From contig CANJPN010000021.1 of the NCBI GenBank assembly GCA_947475855.1, positions 1 through 22,166 of the forward strand: a stretch of DNA of 22,166 nt. Direction: 5' to 3'. Positions 1 to 7,192 of the stretch are shown here, in pieces. The position numbers and the translations under genes are program-made. A model generated the notes under the pieces. That model searched no databases, had not been told where the DNA came from, and saw only the letters and a program-made list of their open reading frames with translations. The DNA is from Bradyrhizobiaceae bacterium. Lineage in GTDB: Bacteria > Pseudomonadota > Alphaproteobacteria > Rhizobiales > Hyphomicrobiaceae. The stretch's first letter is position 1. The number at the start of each line of letters is the position of its first letter.

Positions 1-434
1 TAACCCGTTGGGTCCGCAGCCTTGAAGCCGAGCACCACGACACTCGAACCGTCATCGAGCGCTCCGCGCATCGAGGCCAGCGTCGGCGCGGTGATCAGCG
101 GCGTATCGCCGTACAGCACGATGACATCGCCCTGGTGTGCGGCGATCGCCGCCCGGGCGGCGAGTAGGGCATCGGCCGTACCAAGTTGATCATGTTGCAC
201 AAACACTTGGGAACCCGGCGCACGCTTGGTGGCCTCGGCGCGCACGTCGTCCATGCCGGGACCAACGACAACAGCGCGTTGTCCCGCTCCAAGGGCATCG
301 GTCAGCTTGAGAACGTGTCCCAAGAGCGACAACCCAGCCACGTGATGCAGCACCTTCGGCACCACGGACTTCATCCGAGTGCCTTTGCCGGCCGCCAGAA
401 CAATGGTGAGAAGACTGGGTGTCAAATTGGTCAT
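1..434 (-). CDS. glmU: GlmU, bifunctional UDP-GlcNAc pyrophosphorylase / GlcN-1-P acetyltransferase (N-terminal part only)
   Basis: Cytoplasmic enzyme making UDP-N-acetylglucosamine for peptidoglycan and LPS. The 144 visible codons cover the uridylyltransferase (Rossmann-like) domain. The nucleotide-binding signature LAAGKGTRMKS is at residues 13-23, followed by PKVLHHVAG (26-34), QLGTADA (83-89) and the metal/substrate loop YGDTPL (108-113). The last residues read KAADPTGY, as expected just before the conserved GYGR segment of this family. The gene continues past the left edge, so the left-handed beta-helix acetyltransferase domain is not seen. The start is the ATG at 434-432, which places the signature at the usual distance from the N-terminus; only a weak GAG lies upstream. 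The identification is secure for the pyrophosphorylase half. Calling it GlmU rather than a single-domain pyrophosphorylase rests on the close match to GlmU sequences. Confidence 0.93.
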   Translation of the reverse strand, partial: MTNLTPSLLTIVLAAGKGTRMKSVVPKVLHHVAGLSLLGHVLKLTDALGAGQRAVVVGPGMDDVRAEATKRAPGSQVFVQHDQLGTADALLAARAAIAAHQGDVIVLYGDTPLITAPTLASMRGALDDGSSVVVLGFKAADPTG

Positions 435-645
435 GGTCGGCTCGATCTTTGTATCCCGTCACTGCCCCATCGAGGACACAGCGATCGCCGTGCTGAAACG
501 CAGGGCATGCCCGAACTCCATTACCGGCACAAGCGACACGTCGGCTAACCGCACCACCCGATCTCTGGCAACGCAATCTCCTATTCGCGGTAAAAAACGA
601 CGACCAAAGAGGAATTCTGCAAAGGAAATGCGGTCGTGCAGGTCA
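435..645. other. intergenic region between glmU and the membrane protein gene
   Basis: This 211-bp stretch should hold the glmU promoter. A run of six T residues on the minus strand (complement of 594-599) follows the membrane-protein gene by about 45 nt, but no convincing hairpin sits directly before it, so I do not call a terminator. The overlapping ORFs have no family resemblance. Confidence 0.4.
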
Positions 646-993
646 TTAACCCTGCATCCAGAACAAGGCGAGCGCCGCAACTGCAACAATCGCCCCGAGT
701 ACCATTATGAACTGGACCAGAAAATACCCTACGGCGACCAGCGCGAACGCGCCCACCGCATAGAGCAGTTGGTCGTTGGTAGCCGACCCCGTCATCTTCC
801 GGATGGGAACGAACCCAAGGCGGTTGCCGGCCCATGTACCGCCCAGCGCGCCGATCGCGGTCCCGATCAGGAAACCCGGGAATCCCATCATGGACCACCC
901 GATGTAACCGCCCGCCGCTGCCCCCAGAACGCCCGGCCAGATCCCCCGCGCGAAGCCCAGCAGCGTCTCGAGCACGCCTTGAAGAAAATCCAT
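646..993 (-). CDS. small glycine-rich integral membrane protein, unknown function
   Basis: A 115-residue protein I do not recognise as a named family. The start is set at the ATG at 993 because AGGAG lies 8 nt upstream; a GTG three codons earlier (1002) overlaps that ribosome site. An N-terminal amphipathic stretch (FLQGVLETLLGFARGIWPG) leads into a glycine-rich region with GAAAGGYIGW and GTAIGALGGTWAGN, resembling glycine-zipper membrane helices. Two clear hydrophobic helices then fill the last 45 residues, which end FWMQG. There is a short polar link (RKMTGSATNDQ) between the halves. It is transcribed towards glmU with a 211-bp gap, so cotranscription is possible but not shown. Overlapping ORFs in other frames look like shadows. 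The hydrophobic composition and ribosome site make it likely to be real. Confidence 0.72.
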   Translation of the reverse strand: MDFLQGVLETLLGFARGIWPGVLGAAAGGYIGWSMMGFPGFLIGTAIGALGGTWAGNRLGFVPIRKMTGSATNDQLLYAVGAFALVAVGYFLVQFIMVLGAIVAVAALALFWMQG

Positions 994-1073
994 GCGTTTC
1001 ACTCCTCGCTGGGCAATCGGCGGACCAAATGCACAATTCCAAGTCTACCGTATGATTCGTCCAAATGCCCGGC

Positions 1074-1359
1074 CTAGTACCCGCGATCAGAAATAGCTGG
1101 TACGTCTGATCGCATAGTCCCGAGGCGATCCGGCAGGAGAAGGCCGAAGAGCGTAGACTTAGCTACGGTCGCGGCGTTCGACGAACCGGGCGCCCCTCTT
1201 GTGCAAGTAGGGAGTTGCGACCCTTCGGGCGATCGGGGATGGTCGCCGGGGGCGTCGCGCCGCTCGACCGATACGTAAGCATCGCTCATCGCGTCGCTCC
1301 TGCCCGGCGAGCATCCTCGATCGTCATACGTGCCAGTTATTTCTGATCGCGGGTACTAG
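1074..1359. mobile_element. MITE-like non-autonomous element with 32-bp terminal inverted repeats, TA-bordered in CTAG
   Basis: The left arm (1074-1105, beginning CTAGTACCCGCGATCAGAAA) and the right arm (1328-1359) are inverted copies matching at 30 of 32 positions. Both ends are CTAG, so the element reads as TA (1075-1076) to TA (1357-1358), 284 bp, a pattern consistent with TA duplication inside a CTAG target. IS630/Tc1-mariner-type transposases use such sites, so mobilisation by one of these is a reasonable inference. Weaker inverted similarity continues inward on both sides (GGCAGGAG occurs in both arms). The interior encodes no recognisable transposase. The one ORF spanning it (complement of 1074-1289) ends in the TIR itself and looks fortuitous. 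It accounts for most of the gap between the membrane-protein gene and the MFS gene. Confidence 0.75.
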
Positions 1360-1464
1360 CCACGCACGACTAGCCTATCGGTGAAGCAAAGGTGACAATC
1401 CAAAGCTCCCATGGCTAAGCTCCCCTGGAGCGTCTACCGACAAAGGCTCATATTGCGAGGATCC

Positions 1465-2736
1465 ATGGAGAGCGAAACGAACCGGGACAAGGTCCACTTC
1501 CTTCTCCTCAACATCGGCCACCTCCTGGATCATCTGTTCACTCTGATCTTCGCCACGGTTGCGGCTCTTACGCTCTCCCGCGAGTGGGGGCTCACGTATG
1601 CCGACCTGCTGAAGTTTGCGACGCCCGGCTTCCTCGCCTTCGGCCTGTTCTCGCTGCCCGCCGGCTGGCTCGCGGACAAGTGGAACCGCGACGGCATGAT
1701 GACCGTTTTCTTCATCGGCGTCGGTATCGTTTCGATCCTCACGGGAATGGCGCGCTCACCGCTCCAGATAGCGATTGGGCTATTCGTCATCGGTATGTTT
1801 GCGGCGATCTACCATCCCGTAGGCCTCGCCATCGTGACGGAGAAGTGGAAGAACACGGGCATGCGACTGGCCATAAACGGAGTTTGGGGCAACTTTGGTG
1901 TCGCGGGGGCAGCACTCCTCACCGGTTACCTGATCGATCTGGCGGGATGGCGCGCAGCTTTCATCGCACCGGGACTGTTCTCGATCGCCGTCGGAACGGC
2001 ATATGCGTATCTGCGTTGGGCCGAAGTCTCGGCACCTCGCGTGGAGCGCACCCGCGCACAGACGAATACAGGCGCGAAACTTCCGCCCGAAGCGGCCCGC
2101 ATGATCAAACGAATCTCGCTGATCGTTTTCTTTTCGACGGCCTTTTCGAGCTTGATCTTCCAGTCGACGGCTTTCTCGCTGCCGAAATTGTTCGACGAGC
2201 GACTGCCCGGCATCGCGCATTCACTGCTCGCCACCCTGCGATCCCTGGGTCTTTCGGGTAATGCCGACATGGCAACGATGGTCGGCTTCTTCACGTTCGT
2301 CGTCTTTGCAGTCGCCTCGTTTGCCCAACTCCTGGTCGGCAGCCTGCTCGACCGTTATGGCCCACGCCCCGTTTTCATGGGAGCGGCCATTGTCCAACTC
2401 GTCTTCTTTTCACTGATGCCCGGCCTGACAGAAGGCTGGGCCTTGGCGGTAGCTCTGGGGTTCATGCTCGGCGCATTCGGTCAAATCCCGATCACCGATT
2501 ACATGATCGGCAAGATGGCGACCGGCGAATTCCGCGCGCGCGTCTATGGCGCGCGGTATGTCGTCAGCTTCACTTCACTCGCGCTGTCGCTGCCGCTGAT
2601 CTCGTTCGTCTATTCGAACTGGGGATTCGACGCGCTCTTCCGCGTCCTCACGTTGGCAGCCCTCATAATTCTTATCGCCGTAGCGTGCCTGCCGGTGCGC
2701 CTGCCGAACTTCGCAGCGGCGCCAGCCCAAAACTGA
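1465..2736 (+). CDS. MFS transporter, about 12 transmembrane helices
   Basis: Inner-membrane secondary transporter of the major facilitator superfamily, about 423 residues. Visible family features are an N-terminal helix after a short polar tail (HFLLLNIGHLLDHLF), the loop 2-3 motif variant GWLADKWNRDGMM, a helix 4-5 segment with IYHPVGLAIVTEKWKNTGMR, and a matching loop LLDRYGPRPVF in the second half. The HPVG segment resembles the fosmidomycin-resistance/Fsr-like branch, but the substrate cannot be told. The start at 1465 is preferred because GCGAGG lies just upstream; an in-frame ATG at 1411 has no ribosome site and would add 18 polar, basic residues. The promoter region is next to the right end of the MITE-like element, so the insertion may lie close to or inside the promoter. 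It converges with the IalB-family gene across a terminator. Confidence 0.88.
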   Translation: MESETNRDKVHFLLLNIGHLLDHLFTLIFATVAALTLSREWGLTYADLLKFATPGFLAFGLFSLPAGWLADKWNRDGMMTVFFIGVGIVSILTGMARSPLQIAIGLFVIGMFAAIYHPVGLAIVTEKWKNTGMRLAINGVWGNFGVAGAALLTGYLIDLAGWRAAFIAPGLFSIAVGTAYAYLRWAEVSAPRVERTRAQTNTGAKLPPEAARMIKRISLIVFFSTAFSSLIFQSTAFSLPKLFDERLPGIAHSLLATLRSLGLSGNADMATMVGFFTFVVFAVASFAQLLVGSLLDRYGPRPVFMGAAIVQLVFFSLMPGLTEGWALAVALGFMLGAFGQIPITDYMIGKMATGEFRARVYGARYVVSFTSLALSLPLISFVYSNWGFDALFRVLTLAALIILIAVACLPVRLPNFAAAPAQN

Positions 2737-2745
2737 GCTCGACAC

Positions 2746-2783
2746 AAAAAACGAACGCCCAGCCATTCAAGGCCGGGCGTTCA
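2746..2783 (-). terminator. rho-independent terminator of the IalB-family gene
   Basis: The inverted repeat GAACGCCC (2753-2760) and GGGCGTTC (2775-2782), with partly paired inner bases, forms a stable hairpin. On the minus strand it is followed at once by GTTTTTTG, a classic U-tract, so it terminates the gene ending at 2809. On the plus strand only AATTACC follows, so it would serve the MFS gene less well. Confidence 0.8.
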
Positions 2784-2808
2784 ATTACCGCAATCTGAAA
2801 CCAAGAGA

Positions 2809-3642
2809 TTACTTCTTCGCGGGAGCAGGCGCTGCCGCTGGCGCCTTCGCTGCGGGCGCACCACCGCCCGCCGGAGCACCCGGCGCCTGCTGCGGCGCCG
2901 CCTGAATCTGTTTCATCTGCTCGAGGCGATTCGCCATGAACGTCTCCTGCAGCTTGGAGCGCTGCTCCTGGTAGGCCTTGTTATCCACAGGCTTGCCATC
3001 GAAGGTCGGCGTGAAGCCGACGAGCGGCACCTGATAGGGGATCGGCTGACCCGAGACGTGCGTAGCGTAGGCGACCATGACGACGCCCTTTTTCATCGCG
3101 TCGACGAGTTGCGGCGTTGCCTCGTTCTCGGCGGTGCAGCCATTCTGATGGCAGATCGTGAACATCAGCTTCTGGCCGACGAGCGTCTTCTCGTCGAGCT
3201 GCTCCTTCTTTTCGAGCTTCTCGACCTGCTCCTTGTTGTAGACGACGACGCTCATGCCGGCGGGCATCACGATTCCCGTCGTCGGCGGCACCATCACCAT
3301 CATGTGCAGTTTGTCGATACCTTCGAGCTGCTGGATGGCAGCAGAAACCATGGTGATACCTGTATTGGTCATCTGCTCATGGTGCGTGAGGCAGAGCTGC
3401 TTCTCTTCCATCACCGGTTTGTTGTCCTTGTCGAGCTGCGGCTTACCGTCCGGTCCCGACTTCGTATAGGGAGCCTTCTCGCACAGCTTCACCCAAGCGC
3501 TCTGTTGCTGAGCTGGAGCGGCTGCTGCCGGCTGCTTGGCCTGCTGCGCCAGTGCCGCGCCGGCCATCCCGGTCGAGATCATCAGGGCCGCGCCCACTGC
3601 GGCCAACCCGGCGCCGCGCGCGTGTGAAATCAACTCCGCCAT
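2809..3642 (-). CDS. invasion-associated locus B (IalB) family secreted protein
   Basis: A 277-residue exported protein of the IalB family, named from a Bartonella factor linked to erythrocyte invasion but widespread in free-living alphaproteobacteria, where its role is unclear. A signal peptide is visible (GAGLAAVGAALMISTGMAG then ALA-QQ as the likely cleavage site near residue 33). The mature domain shows the cysteine pattern CEKAPY, CLTHHEQM and ICHQNGC, and the hydrophobic core LHMMVMVPPTTGIVMPAG typical of the family. The C-terminus is a long Ala/Pro/Gln tail ending APAPAKK, probably disordered. The start at 3642 is chosen because the signal peptide begins there. Extension to 3747 would add 35 residues with no ribosome site. 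No host-association genes surround it, so pathogenicity should not be inferred. Confidence 0.9.
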   Translation of the reverse strand: MAELISHARGAGLAAVGAALMISTGMAGAALAQQAKQPAAAAPAQQQSAWVKLCEKAPYTKSGPDGKPQLDKDNKPVMEEKQLCLTHHEQMTNTGITMVSAAIQQLEGIDKLHMMVMVPPTTGIVMPAGMSVVVYNKEQVEKLEKKEQLDEKTLVGQKLMFTICHQNGCTAENEATPQLVDAMKKGVVMVAYATHVSGQPIPYQVPLVGFTPTFDGKPVDNKAYQEQRSKLQETFMANRLEQMKQIQAAPQQAPGAPAGGGAPAAKAPAAAPAPAKK

Positions 3643-4049
3643 TTGTTCAAGGACCTTTCGTTGTTCGAAGCGAGCGCTGCTCGCACCCCACTGTCGTGAC
3701 ATTTCCGTTGCCGCACCGCGACACCGGCACCCCCAGAAAACCTGCAAAAGAGCCTGCCAGAGAAGCTCAAAGAGAAGCTACAAGAGAAGCTGCCACCGAA
3801 ACTGCGAGAGCGCCTGGCCGAGCTACGCAATCAGGCACCCAGCCAAGCCCGGCACCATCCGTGAGAAACCGCAAGTCCCGCGGAGTAAAGGCTTGATTGA
3901 GGCATTCCCGTGGCCGAAGCAGCAGCGCATTCGGACGCAGGTGTTAACAAATGCGTTCGTGGCCGTGTTGCCACGCCATCGCGGTCTCGGTTCCGACGCA
4001 GGACAGTGGTAGCTTCCAGCCGTCGCCCCACCCAAATCCGTGATGCCAT
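3643..4049. other. 407-bp intergenic region with a short tandem repeat
   Basis: Divergent spacer between the IalB-family gene and the YejA-like gene; both promoters should lie here but I cannot place either with confidence. It contains three head-to-tail 12-bp units at 3759-3794. A plus-strand frame from 3700 to 3864 is open and would encode a charged, helix-like peptide rich in EKL, but it contains no ATG, GTG or TTG codon. The other ORFs crossing this region have poor composition and no family resemblance. Confidence 0.5.
3759..3794. repeat. 3 x 12-bp tandem direct repeat
   Basis: Three consecutive 12-bp units share the first nine bases AGAGAAGCT, followed by CAA, ACA and GCC. They lie between two divergent genes, about 120 bp upstream of the IalB-family start. 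Confidence 0.7.
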
Positions 4050-5897
4050 ATGAAACCGCGCTTCTTCGCCGCCTGTATCCTTCGCCGCACCGCACTATGT
4101 GCCGTTGTCGCGCGGCTAGCCCTCGCCGGCGCGGTGAGTGCTGTCATCGTCGCAACCACCGGACCGACGATGGCCCAGATCGCCCACGGCATCGCGATGC
4201 ATGGCGAGCCGGCGCTACCGCGCGACTTCAAACACCTGCCGCACGCGAACCCCGATGCCCCCAAGGGCGGGCAACTCCGGCTCGGCGTAGCCGGCACGTT
4301 CGACAACCTCAACCCATTCACAATCAAGGGAAATACCCCGCAAGGCCTGCGCGACTTCGTGTTCGAGAGCCTGCTGGCCCGATCGGCCAGCGAACCGTTC
4401 TCCTTGTATGGCCTGATCGCAGAGGGCGTAGAGACACCGCCCGACCGTGGCCATGTGACGTTTCATATCCGGCCCGAGGCGCGTTTCTCTGATGGCCAAC
4501 CCGTGACCGTCGAGGATGTGATCTTCTCCCATAAGGTCCTATCGGAGAAGGGCTGGCCGTTCCACCGCCTGCATTACGGCAAGGTCTCGACCACCGAAAT
4601 CGTGGGCCCGCGTGCCGTTCGCTTCAACTTCAAGGCCCGTGGCGACCGCGAACTGCCCCTGATCCTCGGGTTGATGCCTGTGATCCCTCGCCACAAGATG
4701 AACTCGGAAGCCATAGAACGCACCACCACCGAGCCCGTCGTCGGAAGTGGGCCATATACGATCTCCAAGATCGACATCGGCCGTTCTCTGACGTACCGCC
4801 GCAACCCTGCATATTGGGGCCGCGATCTTCCCTTGCAGCGCGGACGCTTCAACTTCGACGACTTCACCTACGAGTTCTTCCGCGACCAGGGCGCGATGTT
4901 CGAAGCCTTCAAAGCGGGCGACCTCGATGCTCGCGTCGAAGACGATCCGACCCGGTGGGCGGAGGGCTACAAGTTCCCCGCGATGCTGAACGGTCAGGCC
5001 GAGAAGCGCGAACTCAGAGTCGGTATTCCCGCGGGCATGTCGTCACTGGTGTTCAACACCCGCCGCGCGCCGCTCGACGACCAGCGCGTCCGCCGCGCGC
5101 TGATCGAACTGCTCGACGCCGAATGGCTCAACAAGAACCTCTACCACGGCCTGTATCAGCGCACGACCAGCTACTTCGCCCGCTCGGAGTTGGCCTCGAG
5201 CGGCCGGCCGGCAGCCCCACGCGAGCGCGAACTCCTCGCCGCATTTCCCGGCGCAGTTCGCGAAAGCATCATGGAGGGACGCACCGACCTGCCGGTCACC
5301 GACGGCAGCGGCAACACCCGCGCCGGTCTGAAGACGGCGAGTGAACTTCTCGCATCGGCTGGTTTCGCACTTGCAGGCGGCCACATGGTCCACAAGGCGA
5401 CTGGCAAGCCGCTGGCCATGGAGTTCCTCGCGTCCAACAGGACGCAAGAGCGACTAGTGCTTGCCTACGCGGAAAACCTGAAACGACTAGGTATTACGCT
5501 CAGGCTGCGCCAAGTCGACAGCGCTCAGTATTCCGCGCGAATGAAATCATTCGACTTCGACGTGGCGCAGACGCTCTGGCAAGCATCGCTGTCGCCTGGC
5601 AACGAACAGTACAATCGCTGGTCGGCAGCCGCCGCGAAAGCAGAGGGCTCGTTCAACTACGCAGGCGTTCACAGCCCTGCTGCCGATGCGATGATCGCAG
5701 AACTTCTGGGAGCCGAGAAGCGAGAGGACTTCGTCTCGGCCGTGCGGGCGCTGGACCGCGTGCTCTTGTCGGGCGACTACGTCGTGCCGCTGTTCCATGT
5801 GCCCGGCCAGTGGATCGCGTGGCGCACCCGCGTCACGTTTCCCCAGCTTCCACGCCTCACCGGCAACGACTTCGACACGTGGTGGTCGCAGCGCTAG
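4050..5897 (+). CDS. extracellular solute-binding protein family 5, YejA-like (peptide ABC transporter)
   Basis: Periplasmic binding protein of 615 residues, of the SBP_bac_5 oligopeptide/microcin C type. A long N-terminal segment with basic residues and a hydrophobic core (FFAACILRRTALCAVVARLA onward to PTMAQ) acts as the export signal. The mature N-terminus HGIAMHGEPALPRDF and the segment NPDAPKGGQLRLGVAGTFDN closely follow YejA-type proteins. The family core VETPPDRGHVTFHIRPEARF and FSDGQPVTVEDVIFSHKVL is intact, and so is the late segment FDFDVAQTLWQASLSPGNEQ. The length is normal and no frameshift is seen. A TGA lies in frame two codons before the ATG at 4050, so no earlier start is possible. 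The ribosome site is weak. No yejB, yejE or yejF permease or ATPase gene is in the window. Confidence 0.92.
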   Translation: MKPRFFAACILRRTALCAVVARLALAGAVSAVIVATTGPTMAQIAHGIAMHGEPALPRDFKHLPHANPDAPKGGQLRLGVAGTFDNLNPFTIKGNTPQGLRDFVFESLLARSASEPFSLYGLIAEGVETPPDRGHVTFHIRPEARFSDGQPVTVEDVIFSHKVLSEKGWPFHRLHYGKVSTTEIVGPRAVRFNFKARGDRELPLILGLMPVIPRHKMNSEAIERTTTEPVVGSGPYTISKIDIGRSLTYRRNPAYWGRDLPLQRGRFNFDDFTYEFFRDQGAMFEAFKAGDLDARVEDDPTRWAEGYKFPAMLNGQAEKRELRVGIPAGMSSLVFNTRRAPLDDQRVRRALIELLDAEWLNKNLYHGLYQRTTSYFARSELASSGRPAAPRERELLAAFPGAVRESIMEGRTDLPVTDGSGNTRAGLKTASELLASAGFALAGGHMVHKATGKPLAMEFLASNRTQERLVLAYAENLKRLGITLRLRQVDSAQYSARMKSFDFDVAQTLWQASLSPGNEQYNRWSAAAAKAEGSFNYAGVHSPAADAMIAELLGAEKREDFVSAVRALDRVLLSGDYVVPLFHVPGQWIAWRTRVTFPQLPRLTGNDFDTWWSQR

Positions 5898-5900
5898 CTT

Positions 5901-6020
5901 TTCCCTCCCCAGCGGGGAGGGGCAGGGGTGGGGAGAAGCCGACGAGCGACCGGGCTGATCCCTCCACCACCTCTTGAAAATCACCCCGCCCCTATCCCCT
6001 CCCCATCCGGGGAGGGGAAG
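5901..6020. repeat. inverted pair of GC-rich REP-like palindromes between convergent genes
   Basis: The left unit (5901-5935) contains CCCTCCCCAGCGGGGAGGGG followed by CAGGGGTGGGG. The right unit (5982-6020) is the same design inverted: CCCCGCCCCTATCCCC, then a CCCTCCCC/GGGGAGGG hairpin. Each unit folds by itself and the two also pair with each other. This matches the general form of REP/BIME elements found in high-GC alphaproteobacteria. Lying between convergent genes, it probably also works as a bidirectional transcript end. Confidence 0.75.
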
Positions 6021-6056
6021 CGCTGGAACTAGCATGCGACGGGACTTTGGCTCTCC

Positions 6057-6596
6057 TTACTGGATCATCATCGTCGACTGAAACGCCGATGCATCGAACG
6101 CCGGCTGTGATGCCAGATCGAGCTGAAGCGGCTCGACGCCGAAATCGGGCAAGCTCACGGCGCGCTCCTGGGCCATGAACTCGAAATCCCGATCGCCGAG
6201 TTTGAGCATGCCGTCGTTCTCGGGAACGAACTGCTCGGGTATGCGAAACTCCGGCTCGAGCTCACCGATGGGCGGCAACGGCTGCGGATTGAGTTCGACC
6301 TCCTCGCCAGCCTGACCGAAGTTCATCTCGGCGTCCTCGAACATCTCGCCGAAATCGAGTTCTTCGGCTGCTTCTCCGAAGGGCGGCAGCGGTTGAGGAT
6401 TGAGAGACACCTCGTCGCCGAAGCGTTCGGCCGCAAACAGCTCGCCCGGCGGCAACGGCTGCGGATTGAGGCTGACCTCTGCTCCCGGCTCGAACAGTCC
6501 GGCCAATTCCGGCCGCGCGGCACTGGCGGATTCGAAAATACTTTCGGCGGGCGATCTCAGACTATCGAGTACTCCACTCACGTTGATCGGCAGCAT
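6057..6596 (-). CDS. acidic protein with three LNPQPLPP repeats, unknown function
   Basis: A 179-residue protein without signal peptide or membrane helix. The start at 6596 is fixed by AGGAG 7 nt upstream; the longer frame to 6641 adds an Arg-rich extension without a ribosome site. Three near-identical repeats stand out: EVSLNPQPLPP at residues 40-50 and 62-72, and EVELNPQPLPP at 99-109. They are separated by acidic linkers rich in Glu, Asp and Phe (for example AAEELDFGEMFEDAEMNFG). The C-terminal third (LKLGDRDFEFMAQERAVSLP and onward) carries no repeat and ends STMMIQ. I recall the LNPQPLPP string from other uncharacterised bacterial proteins but cannot name a family. Such proline motifs often form polyproline-II docking sites, which is only an inference here. 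The gene is transcribed alone, with REP-like repeats downstream and an unknown gene divergently upstream. Confidence 0.8.
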   Translation of the reverse strand: MLPINVSGVLDSLRSPAESIFESASAARPELAGLFEPGAEVSLNPQPLPPGELFAAERFGDEVSLNPQPLPPFGEAAEELDFGEMFEDAEMNFGQAGEEVELNPQPLPPIGELEPEFRIPEQFVPENDGMLKLGDRDFEFMAQERAVSLPDFGVEPLQLDLASQPAFDASAFQSTMMIQ

Positions 6597-6766
6597 GGCA
6601 CGTCTCCTGGCTGTTGGCGTTGCCGGCCGCACGACGCGCACCGGTTACGCTACATGACCCGGACGTGGGCACACCACCTGTTCCCACCGGTACAATTGCC
6701 GGCGTGAGTTTTCGGGGGCATTACTACACCAAGGGAACCGTCCGGCTCGCAATCTCGAGAGGCAAA

Positions 6767-7051
6767 ATGGCAGCAATCGAACAAAGGGCAGAACTGCTGC
6801 GACGCGGGTTCGGCCTGGAGACCTCGATGCCCTACGGGGAGGCCACAGCCCTATGGGCGCTCGTCTATGATCGCGACGCCGGCGAGCTCTATATCGAGCA
6901 CGCGCCAACCGATACATTTGGGAAGCCGAACTACTCAGTGGCCAAGCGGGTCGAACTAGCCAACTTCCTCAAGTCTAACCGACCAGAAGCCGCCAACCTG
7001 AAGGAACTGCTGACGAGACTGTTCTGGATGGAACCTCCCTGGTCGCGATAA
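6767..7051 (+). CDS. hypothetical protein, 94 residues
   Basis: A small soluble protein I do not recognise. The start at 6767 has GAGAGG a few bases upstream. Earlier in-frame starts (GTG at 6704, or 6614) would add low-quality sequence. The protein has an alpha-helical N-terminus (MAAIEQRAELLRRGFG), a central segment that looks like beta strands (TALWALVYDRDAGELYIEH), and a helical C-terminus (KRVELANFLKSNRPEAANLKELLTRLFW). It has no signal peptide and no cysteine. It is divergent from the LNPQPLPP protein with about 170 bp between starts, and its stop is followed by a REP-like palindrome shared with the end of mfd. The codon use and protein-like pattern favour a real gene, but no homolog can be named. 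Confidence 0.6.
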   Translation: MAAIEQRAELLRRGFGLETSMPYGEATALWALVYDRDAGELYIEHAPTDTFGKPNYSVAKRVELANFLKSNRPEAANLKELLTRLFWMEPPWSR

Positions 7052-7077
7052 CCCGCCACCTGCCAGAAGATCGCTGA

Positions 7078-7168
7078 CTGTCGTCCCGGCACGTGTTGCC
7101 GGGACCCAAAGAGCCGCCGCCTTGACGAGTGTTGCGAGGTGGATTCCGGCGCCGAACACCGGAATGAC
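7078..7168. repeat. two-hairpin intergenic repeat (REP/BIME type)
   Basis: Two hairpins lie about 37 bp apart: GTCCCGGC (7083-7090) with GCCGGGAC (7098-7105), and ATTCCGG (7143-7149) with CCGGAAT (7159-7165). On the minus strand the order is GTCATTCCGG, then CTTTGGGTCCCGGC, then CCGGGACGACA, the layout of a very common interspersed repeat in Hyphomicrobiales genomes. It lies between the convergent ends of the 94-residue gene and mfd and may act as their transcript end. Confidence 0.75.
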
Positions 7169-7192
7169 CAACGGCCACCGCCCGCTGGCAAC

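Noticed and set aside
1074..1289. Minus-strand 71-residue ORF inside the MITE-like element
   Set aside because: It ends within the terminal repeat, has no ribosome site evident, low-quality composition and no transposase motif.
3759..3794. Possible CRISPR or VNTR array
   Set aside because: Units are only 12 bp, directly adjacent and few, with no spacers or cas genes.
3536..4012. Plus-strand ORFs of 158 and 114 codons crossing the IalB-family N-terminus and spacer
   Set aside because: They overlap a conserved signal peptide region in antisense and have Arg/Ser/Pro-rich shadow composition.
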